From positions 1 through 6,661 of the forward strand of contig RFTA01000028.1 of assembly GCA_009923685.1 (NCBI GenBank): a DNA stretch of 6,661 nt, read 5' to 3'. The position numbers and the translations under genes are program-made. The notes under the pieces are model-generated. The model saw only the letters and a list, made by a program, of their open reading frames with translations. It searched no databases and was not told the DNA's origin. Position 1 is the first letter of the stretch. Every line of letters begins with the position of its first letter. The DNA comes from Actinomycetota bacterium (GTDB taxonomy: Bacteria > Actinomycetota > Acidimicrobiia > Acidimicrobiales > Ilumatobacteraceae). Below are positions 1 to 5,279 of the stretch, piece by piece.

Positions 1-1
1 C

Positions 2-979
2 ATCAAGCTGGCTAACAATGCCGACGAAGTTCGGTTGCATGCGAAAAATATTCTCGGCATGGATATCAAAGGTCACATCGTTAAGCGCGTTTGGGTCGAG
101 CATGCCTCTGACATCGCCGAAGAGTATTACGCGTCGTTCACTCTCGATCGTTCAGCCAAGCGCCACCTGTTGATGCTCTCAGCACAGGGTGGCGTCGAAA
201 TCGAACATGTTGCAGTTGTCGACCCAACGGCGATCGTCAAGTTGCATGTCAACCCCGTCGAAGGTTTGAGCGTTGACGCCGCAAAACGAGCAGTGGTTGA
301 TGCACGCATTTCAGAAAAAGCTCAAGATGGTGTGGCCAAGATGCTGGTGAAACTTTATGAATGTTTCACGAAAGGTGATTGCGATTTGGCAGAAATTAAT
401 CCGTTGATCTTGAAGCCAAACGGTGATGTGCACGCGCTCGATGCCAAGGTCACGCTTGACGACAACGCCGCGTTTCGTCACCCCGAATGGGATGAATTTC
501 GTGCGACAGAAGAATTGGACGAGCGCGAAAAACTTGCGCGCGAAAAGAACCTGCAATACATCGGTCTCGATGGCACGGTTGGCATCATCGCCAACGGTGC
601 GGGCTTGGCGATGAGCACGCTTGACGTTGTTAATCAGGTCGGTGGAAAGGCCGCAAATTTTTTGGATATCGGCGGTGGGGCAAACGCCGAGCTGATGACC
701 GCGGCACTTGAAGTGATCAACTCAGATACAAAAGTGAAAAGCATTTTTATCAACATTTTTGGTGGCATTACTCGTGGTGACGAAGTAGCCAGAGGCATTG
801 TCGAAGCGATGAAGCGCGTGAAGTTGCGAGCGCCAATCGTCATTCGCCTCGACGGCACCAACGCCACTGAAGGTAGGGCGATTATTGCCGCCGCCGGCAT
901 AGCCGAGTCGCAGTTGATTTCGCGCCCAACGATGCTCGAAGCGGCACGCAGCGCAGTCGAGATTGCAGGAAAGAAATAA
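2..979 (+). CDS. sucC: Succinyl-CoA synthetase (ADP-forming) beta subunit, 5'-truncated
   Basis: Beta subunit of succinyl-CoA synthetase, the cytoplasmic TCA-cycle enzyme that interconverts succinyl-CoA and succinate while making a nucleoside triphosphate; it supplies the nucleotide-binding ATP-grasp part and pairs with SucD. The reading frame is open from the left edge, so the start codon and roughly the first 60-75 residues (of about 388 in E. coli SucC) are missing; 325 residues are visible. Seen: ILGMDIKGH, then SDIAEEYY, then EINPL with Glu131 and Asn133 of the fragment, and Asp147 in HALDAK. The last two match the Mg-nucleotide ligands Asn199 and Asp213 of E. coli. The C-terminal ligase domain follows, with GAGLAM, FLDIGGGAN, NIFGGITRGD and RLDGTNATEG. 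The TTG at 35 is an internal Leu codon, not a start. The stop lies one base before sucD, implying co-translation. Nucleotide preference (ATP or GTP) cannot be read from this fragment. Confidence 0.96.
   Translation: MKLANNADEVRLHAKNILGMDIKGHIVKRVWVEHASDIAEEYYASFTLDRSAKRHLLMLSAQGGVEIEHVAVVDPTAIVKLHVNPVEGLSVDAAKRAVVDARISEKAQDGVAKMLVKLYECFTKGDCDLAEINPLILKPNGDVHALDAKVTLDDNAAFRHPEWDEFRATEELDEREKLAREKNLQYIGLDGTVGIIANGAGLAMSTLDVVNQVGGKAANFLDIGGGANAELMTAALEVINSDTKVKSIFINIFGGITRGDEVARGIVEAMKRVKLRAPIVIRLDGTNATEGRAIIAAAGIAESQLISRPTMLEAARSAVEIAGKK
967..973 (+). promoter_or_regulatory. Ribosome binding site of sucD
   Basis: AGGAAAG sits 7 bases before the ATG at 981, inside the last codons of sucC. It decides the sucD start: the frame is open six codons further upstream to a TTG at 963, but only the ATG at 981 has this site at proper spacing, and it gives the family-typical N-terminus MAIFVNEKTKV. 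It is the only clear Shine-Dalgarno sequence in the window. Confidence 0.75.
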
Positions 980-980
980 C

Positions 981-1877
981 ATGGCGATTTTTGTCAACGA
1001 GAAAACAAAAGTGCTCGTGCAGGGTTTGACCGGCGGTCAAGGTCGCTTTCACGGTTTGCGCAATCGCGACTATGGCACGCAAGTCGTTGCCGGCGTTACC
1101 CCTGGTAAAGCTGGCCAAGATGTCGAGGATATTCCTGTTTTTGACACCGTCGAAAGCGCGGTTGTAGCCACCGGCGCAACCGCGTCGTTTATCGCGGTGC
1201 CACCAAAAGCGGCGCCAGCGGCAATTCTTGAAGCGGCGCGCGCAGGAATCGGTTTTGTCGTGTGCATCACCGAAGGTGTGCCTGCCCAAGATGAAGCGCG
1301 AGTGTTTGCAACATTGCAACGCGATTTTCCGAAGACTCGATTGCTCGGGCCGAATTGTCCTGGCATCATCAGCCCGGGCAAATGCAACATCGGCATCACC
1401 GCGGGCGAAATCGCCGCGTTGCCAACTTCAAAAGGCCCAAACGTCGGCATCGTTTCGCGATCGGGCACGCTGACATATCAAGCGCTTTATGAACTGAAGC
1501 AACGCAACATCGGTGTGTCGACTTGCGTGGGCATCGGCGGAGACCCGGTGCCTGGCACTTCGTTCGTAGATTGTTTGGCCGAGTTTCAATCTGACCCTGA
1601 AACTCATGCGATCATCATGATTGGCGAAATTGGCGGCACAGCAGAAGAAGAGGCTGCTGAATTCATCATGACTCATGTGACAAAACCGATGAGTGCATAT
1701 ATCGCAGGTGTCACAGCGCCGGCGGGCAAAAAAATGGGTCACGCTGGGGCGATTGTGTCTGGGGGCAAGGGCACGGCTCAGGGCAAGATGGATGCGTTGA
1801 CCGGCGCCGGTGTCAGAGTTGGTTTGAACCCAACTGAAGCGTGCGAATTGATGGCACAAATTATCGCATCAATGTAA
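981..1877 (+). CDS. sucD: Succinyl-CoA synthetase alpha subunit
   Basis: Alpha subunit of succinyl-CoA synthetase. It binds CoA and carries the histidine that is phosphorylated during catalysis, and it works as a complex with SucC. At 298 residues it is complete and near the usual length (about 289 in E. coli). The N-terminal Rossmann CoA-binding domain shows QGLTGGQGRFH (residues 14-24) and GVTPGK. LGPNCPG (122-128) includes Cys126, the equivalent of the conserved CoA-site cysteine. SRSGTLTYQ starts at 159 and opens the ligase domain, followed by CVGIGGDP and IGEIGGTAEEEA. GHAGAIVSGGKGTA contains His254, matching the E. coli phosphohistidine. All key residues are present, so the enzyme should be active. 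The ATG at 981 is one base after the sucC stop, so the pair forms one operon with probable translational coupling. The next gene starts 13 bases after the stop. Confidence 0.98.
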   Translation: MAIFVNEKTKVLVQGLTGGQGRFHGLRNRDYGTQVVAGVTPGKAGQDVEDIPVFDTVESAVVATGATASFIAVPPKAAPAAILEAARAGIGFVVCITEGVPAQDEARVFATLQRDFPKTRLLGPNCPGIISPGKCNIGITAGEIAALPTSKGPNVGIVSRSGTLTYQALYELKQRNIGVSTCVGIGGDPVPGTSFVDCLAEFQSDPETHAIIMIGEIGGTAEEEAAEFIMTHVTKPMSAYIAGVTAPAGKKMGHAGAIVSGGKGTAQGKMDALTGAGVRVGLNPTEACELMAQIIASM

Positions 1878-1888
1878 GACTTAGTCTT
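1876..1888 (+). other. 13-base palindrome at the sucD stop / acyltransferase start junction
   Basis: AAGACTTAGTCTT is an inverted repeat with 6-base arms (AAGACT / AGTCTT) around a single T. It overlaps the last two bases of the sucD TAA and ends two bases before the acyltransferase ATG. As RNA, the arms could pair only over the outer 5 bp with a 3-base loop, and no T-run follows, so it does not look like a terminator. It fills the place where a ribosome binding site would be expected. It may be a small operator-like site or chance; no function can be assigned from sequence. Confidence 0.35.
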
Positions 1889-1890
1889 CG

Positions 1891-3810
1891 ATGAATAAAC
1901 GATCTGATCTGCTGACCTATATTCCGTCGCTAGACGGCATTCGGGCACTTTCTGTTTTGGCAGTGATCGTCTATCACGCCAACAAACTTTGGTTGCCCGG
2001 CGGTTTTCTTGGCGTCGAAGTGTTCTTCGTAATCAGCGGATATTTGATAACGCTGTTGTTGCTCGCTGAATCAGAAAAAAACGTCACGGTCAGCCTGAAA
2101 CAGTTTTGGTTGCGTCGCGCGCGACGATTGCTGCCCGCACTTTGGGTCGTTGTCTTGGGTGTGGTGGTGTTTGCGGCGCTGTTTCAGCGAGAAATTCTCG
2201 GCACACTGCGCGGTGATGTGGTCGCGGCTTTGTTTTATGGCTTCAACTGGTTTCAAATATGGGTTGGTACGAGTTATTTCACTTCGTTTGAATTTGTGCC
2301 GTTGCGCCATCTTTGGTCGCTGGCCGTCGAAGAACAGTTTTATTTGATCTGGCCGATCGTGATGTTGGTAGTTGCAAAGTTCGGCAAGCGACGGCTGCCA
2401 ATCGTCAGCGCCGTGTTCTTTGCGGTCGCCGTGCTGTTGTCTATATATATGGCTGCGGTTTATCAGCCAGGCACAATTTCGACGATCGCCGACACACCCG
2501 AGCAGTTCATGGGCCTGTTCGGTCAGTCGGTTTCGCGCGTCGATTATTTATTTTTGGGCACGGTCACGCGCTCAAGTGGTTTGTTGCTGGGTGCGGCGCT
2601 CGCGATTTGGTGGCGACCGTGGCTGTTGCAGAACTCACGGGCGGGCGAGAGCAGGCTCTATGACTTCGTCGGTTTTGGTGGGCTGGTTGCTTTGGCATTG
2701 ATGATGTGGCGATTTCATACGGTCATCGAAGGCACCGATGGCGGAACTGTCGGTTATGACTTTTTGTTTCGCGGAGGATTTTTCTTGACCGACATCGCGA
2801 GCGTCGCGCTGATCGCGGCCGCCGTGCATCCTGGATCAAAAGTTATTGCCAAAAGTTTGAGCAATCCAGTGCTTGTTTGGCTTGGTCGAAGATCTTACGG
2901 TTTTTATTTGTTTCACTGGCCGGTGTTTCAGTTTTATCGACGCTTTGCGGGTCAAGGTTTGACGCCATATGAGTTTGTGGTTCTGGTGTTGCTCGCACTC
3001 GCGCTCACAGAGTTGAGCTATCGATATATCGAAACCCCGGTGCGGCAAGGTGCGATTTCGAGATGGTGGCGCGAGTTTCGCGAGCCGACTTACGGTGCGC
3101 AACTTGTGCGCCGTCAACGACGAATAGTTTTGGTTGCGATTGGTTCGTTGTTGCCTGTGTTTGGCGTCATCAGTTTGGCAACTGCTCGTGTACAACTTGA
3201 CGAGATCACTCAAAATTTGTCGGACAACGAAAGCAACACGGTCGATTTGCTTGGCAGCGGGCAGGTCACAGACACTGGTGCAGTTATCACCGCGACGACG
3301 ATCGCTGGGCAAGTCGTGACGGCGACGACAACGCTCGACGGCCAAGTAATCGATGTATTGGCGATCGGCGATTCGGTGATGTTGGGCGCGGCCAATGTTT
3401 TGACAGAGCGTGGCGTCACAGTTGATGCCGTCAAGAGTCGTCCGTATCGTCAGGCACTCGAGATCGCCAACTTTATGAAGTCGGTTAATCGACTCGGTTC
3501 GGTCGTCATAATTCATCTGGGCACGAACAACACGGTCGACGAGAAAACTCTCGATGAAATTATGGTGCCGTTACGCGATGTGCCGTTGGTTTTGTTCGTC
3601 ACTGTGCATGTGCCGAGCGAAGTGCGACAAAACACCAACAATCGACGAATCAACGAGTTGCCCGCAAGATATGAAAATGTCAAAATTCTCGATTGGTTTG
3701 CGGTCGCAACGGCCCACCCTGAATATCTGTATAGCGATAAGACTCATATTCGACCCGAAGGTCAAAAGGTTTACGCCGATTTAATGATGCAAGCAATTGG
3801 TCGACCGTAG
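1891..3810 (+). CDS. OatA/OafA-like membrane O-acyltransferase (acyltransferase-3 + SGNH domains)
   Basis: Two-domain integral membrane protein of 639 residues. The family moves acyl (usually acetyl) groups across the membrane and onto surface glycans such as peptidoglycan (OatA) or O-antigen (OafA). The N-terminal acyltransferase-3 domain (about 10-390) has LDGIRALSVLAV, the conserved His29 in VIVYH, FFVISGYLIT, the RRARRLLP motif (75-82) and RHLWSLAVEEQFYLIWP from 139. I count about ten hydrophobic segments plus a further one at 412-433. A Thr-rich linker (about 435-487) leads to the SGNH esterase-like domain, probably outside the cell. That domain has GDSV with nucleophile Ser495, VDA then RQ as in OatA proteins, HLGTNN with Asn546, and DKTH with Asp616 and His619 completing the triad. 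The ATG at 1891 fits the family N-terminus but lacks a Shine-Dalgarno site. It lies 13 bases after sucD and 23 before mdh. The domain call is firm; the acceptor glycan and the acyl group are unknown. Confidence 0.93.
   Translation: MNKRSDLLTYIPSLDGIRALSVLAVIVYHANKLWLPGGFLGVEVFFVISGYLITLLLLAESEKNVTVSLKQFWLRRARRLLPALWVVVLGVVVFAALFQREILGTLRGDVVAALFYGFNWFQIWVGTSYFTSFEFVPLRHLWSLAVEEQFYLIWPIVMLVVAKFGKRRLPIVSAVFFAVAVLLSIYMAAVYQPGTISTIADTPEQFMGLFGQSVSRVDYLFLGTVTRSSGLLLGAALAIWWRPWLLQNSRAGESRLYDFVGFGGLVALALMMWRFHTVIEGTDGGTVGYDFLFRGGFFLTDIASVALIAAAVHPGSKVIAKSLSNPVLVWLGRRSYGFYLFHWPVFQFYRRFAGQGLTPYEFVVLVLLALALTELSYRYIETPVRQGAISRWWREFREPTYGAQLVRRQRRIVLVAIGSLLPVFGVISLATARVQLDEITQNLSDNESNTVDLLGSGQVTDTGAVITATTIAGQVVTATTTLDGQVIDVLAIGDSVMLGAANVLTERGVTVDAVKSRPYRQALEIANFMKSVNRLGSVVIIHLGTNNTVDEKTLDEIMVPLRDVPLVLFVTVHVPSEVRQNTNNRRINELPARYENVKILDWFAVATAHPEYLYSDKTHIRPEGQKVYADLMMQAIGRP
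3286..3348 (+). repeat. Short internal tandem repeat in the acyltransferase linker
   Basis: Two adjacent degenerate units are seen in the protein: ITATTIAGQV (466-475) and VTATTTLDGQV (476-486). They share TATT and a closing GQV, and the DNA is similarly related (accgcgacgacg / acggcgacgaca). They sit just before the SGNH domain, in the Thr-rich tether that should join the last membrane segment to the extracytoplasmic domain. Such linkers vary in length in this family, and a local duplication is a simple source. The coordinates span the two units up to the end of the second GQV. Confidence 0.4.
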
Positions 3811-3833
3811 GTTTTGTCGTAGGCTTACGCGCT

Positions 3834-4820
3834 ATGACTTCACCTGTTCGCATCACAGTAACCGGCGCTGCCGGACAAATCGGCTACGGAATTTTGTTTC
3901 GCATCGCCTCAGGACAGATGCTCGGTGTAAACACATCGGTGATCTTGCAGTTGCTTGAAGTGACACCAGCGCTCGGCGCATTGAACGGCGTAAAAATGGA
4001 ACTCGAAGATTGCGCTTATTCACCGCTCGTTGATGTGGTCACAACTGATAACGCCGATGTTGCTTTTGGTGACGCCGATATTGCTCTGTTGATTGGCGCG
4101 ATGCCACGCAAAGATGGCATGGAGCGCGCCGATTTGTTGACCGCAAATGGTGGCATTTTTAAACCGCAGGGTCGGGCGATCGCCAAAAATGCAAAGAAGA
4201 ACGTCAAAGTTCTGGTCGTCGGCAACCCAGCGAACACGAATGCGTTCATTGCGATGAGCAATGCACCCGAGATCGACCCGAAGCAATTTACGGCGATGAC
4301 ACGACTCGATCACAACCGTGCCGTGGCCCAGTTGGCACAGCGAGTCGGCAAGCCGGTGACTTCGATCAAAAAGATGACGATTTGGGGAAACCACTCGGCG
4401 TCGCAGTATCCAGATCTTTATAACTGTGAAGTCGATGGCAAAAATGCTGCGACTGTCGTCAACGACGAAACTTGGGCGCGTGAGACTTTTATTCCGACTG
4501 TTGCCAAGCGTGGTGCGGCAATTATAAAGGCGCGTGGCTTGTCTTCGGCTGCTTCAGCTGGCACTGCCGCGATGGATCACATGCGCAACTGGGTGCAGGG
4601 CACACCAACAGGCGACTGGGTAAGCATGTCGGTGCCATCAGATGGCAGTTACGGCGTGCCTGCGGGTTTGATTTCGTCGTTTCCGTGCACATGCGCAAAC
4701 GGCGAATACAGCATCGTGCAGGGCTTGCCGATCAACGATTTCAGTCGCAAAATGATTGATGCGTCGGTCGCCGAATTGATCGACGAGCGCGATGCCGTGC
4801 GCAGCCTGGGGCTCGTCTAA
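3834..4820 (+). CDS. mdh: Malate dehydrogenase (NAD+)
   Basis: Cytoplasmic enzyme of the TCA cycle that oxidises malate to oxaloacetate with NAD+. At 328 residues it matches the bacterial class that includes Thermus MDH (about 327). The N-terminal Rossmann fold has GAAGQIG (11-17); Glu42 at the end of the second strand (LLEV) is the residue expected for NAD+ rather than NADP+ preference. The active-site loop GAMPRKDGMER carries Arg92 and Arg98, which bind the substrate carboxylates. GNPANTNA (130-137), TRLDHNRA with Asp159 and Arg162, and WGNHS with His187 complete the catalytic Asp-His relay and the third Arg. Nothing essential is missing. The ATG at 3834 gives the usual short lead-in to the first strand; upstream there is only a weak AGG 10 bases away. 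It follows the acyltransferase by 23 bases and probably shares its transcript with sucCD, grouping two TCA steps. Confidence 0.97.
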   Translation: MTSPVRITVTGAAGQIGYGILFRIASGQMLGVNTSVILQLLEVTPALGALNGVKMELEDCAYSPLVDVVTTDNADVAFGDADIALLIGAMPRKDGMERADLLTANGGIFKPQGRAIAKNAKKNVKVLVVGNPANTNAFIAMSNAPEIDPKQFTAMTRLDHNRAVAQLAQRVGKPVTSIKKMTIWGNHSASQYPDLYNCEVDGKNAATVVNDETWARETFIPTVAKRGAAIIKARGLSSAASAGTAAMDHMRNWVQGTPTGDWVSMSVPSDGSYGVPAGLISSFPCTCANGEYSIVQGLPINDFSRKMIDASVAELIDERDAVRSLGLV

Positions 4821-4853
4821 AAATAATTGCTCGCACACGCGAACAAATTGTTG
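4821..4853. other. Convergent intergenic gap without a clear terminator
   Basis: This AT-rich 33-base gap separates the mdh stop from the stop of the SCP2-like gene on the opposite strand. It contains a small palindrome (AACAA A TTGTT, 4842-4852) whose loop is too tight for a good hairpin. A longer imperfect pairing, ACACG at 4835-4839 with CGTGT at 4863-4867, extends into the SCP2-like gene. Neither is followed by a T-run on either strand. Where the two converging transcripts end cannot be told from the sequence. Confidence 0.45.
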
Positions 4854-5252
4854 TTAAAAATTCGTGTTGGCGTTGACGGCTGAAAAGATCGCGTCGAGAG
4901 CAAGAAACAACGGTTGAGTTGCGATAACACGCTCGTGGTCGCCCTTGAAACGAATCTTGCCGCTGATGAACGCCTCTTGGGCGTTTATTTTGCCTGTGGC
5001 GACGCCAACTGCAGTTGCCCAGTCTTGGGTGAACGCGATGTCTGAAACTTTTGCCGCGCCGCTGGCGAAAGTTATTTTGCCGTCGCGCGATTCGAGATGA
5101 TAAGTGACATCGCCATGTGGCGTGCCCGTGATGATTTGAGTTACGGCAACGGCGTTTTCGCGCGCGATGGCGATGATCTCGCTATTTGCTTTGATGCTGT
5201 CGGCAACCGCGTTGATCCACTCGTTGCTGAGATAGTCAACGCGGGCTGACAT
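4854..5252 (-). CDS. Small SCP2 (sterol carrier protein 2)-like lipid-binding protein
   Basis: Stand-alone SCP2-fold protein of 132 residues. Members of this family bind lipids or acyl-CoA-like molecules in a hydrophobic tunnel; the ligand in bacteria is usually unknown. The visible layout fits the fold. An N-terminal helix (about 8-31, with W12) is followed by strands with VTYHLESRDGKITFASG (49-65), then FTQDWATAVGVATGKINAQEAF (74-95), and the hallmark turn SGKIRFKGD (97-105), which resembles the SGK-x-K-x-x-GD motif of SCP2 domains. A C-terminal helix follows (about 112-127). There is no signal peptide or membrane segment, so it should be cytoplasmic. The ATG at 5252 lies 19 bases after the hppA stop and has no Shine-Dalgarno site; it is probably the second gene of an hppA transcript. 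The family call is good from the motif pattern, but the role and its link to the pyrophosphatase are unknown. Confidence 0.8.
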   Translation of the reverse strand: MSARVDYLSNEWINAVADSIKANSEIIAIARENAVAVTQIITGTPHGDVTYHLESRDGKITFASGAAKVSDIAFTQDWATAVGVATGKINAQEAFISGKIRFKGDHERVIATQPLFLALDAIFSAVNANTNF

Positions 5253-5264
5253 GAGTTGTGAGAA

Positions 5265-5279
5265 CCGCTGACTAAGCGG
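5265..5279 (-). other. Hairpin at the hppA stop codon, before the SCP2-like gene
   Basis: On the minus strand CCGCT TAGTC AGCGG forms a perfect 5-bp, mostly GC stem with a 5-base loop. The loop contains the hppA stop codon TAG. The stem ends 12 bases before the ATG of the SCP2-like gene. It is not followed by a T-run, so it is unlikely to be an intrinsic terminator. It could affect translation or RNA stability between the two genes, or it could be chance. Confidence 0.4.

Noticed and set aside
882..1468. Overlapping minus-strand open frames opposite sucD
   Set aside because: No domain or ribosome binding site is visible, and the strand opposite is the unmistakable sucD.
2836..3516. A 226-residue open frame on the minus strand opposite the acyltransferase
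   Set aside because: It lies wholly opposite a gene with clear catalytic motifs, has a low-complexity polar composition rich in Arg, Asn and Thr, and shows no recognisable domain. It is best explained as a shadow of the coding strand.
3806..3823. Direct repeat CGTAGG spaced 12 bases apart before mdh
   Set aside because: Six bases repeated once; the first copy is part of the acyltransferase stop codon. Too short to call a regulatory site.
4803..4813. Hairpin AGCC TGG GGCT at the end of mdh
   Set aside because: A 4-bp stem with a 3-base loop inside the coding region, followed by an A-rich rather than T-rich stretch on the + strand; not a terminator.
4835..4867. Possible bidirectional terminator between mdh and the SCP2-like gene
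   Set aside because: The pairing ACACG/CGTGT is only 5 bp across a long loop with a bulge, and no T-run follows the stem on either strand.
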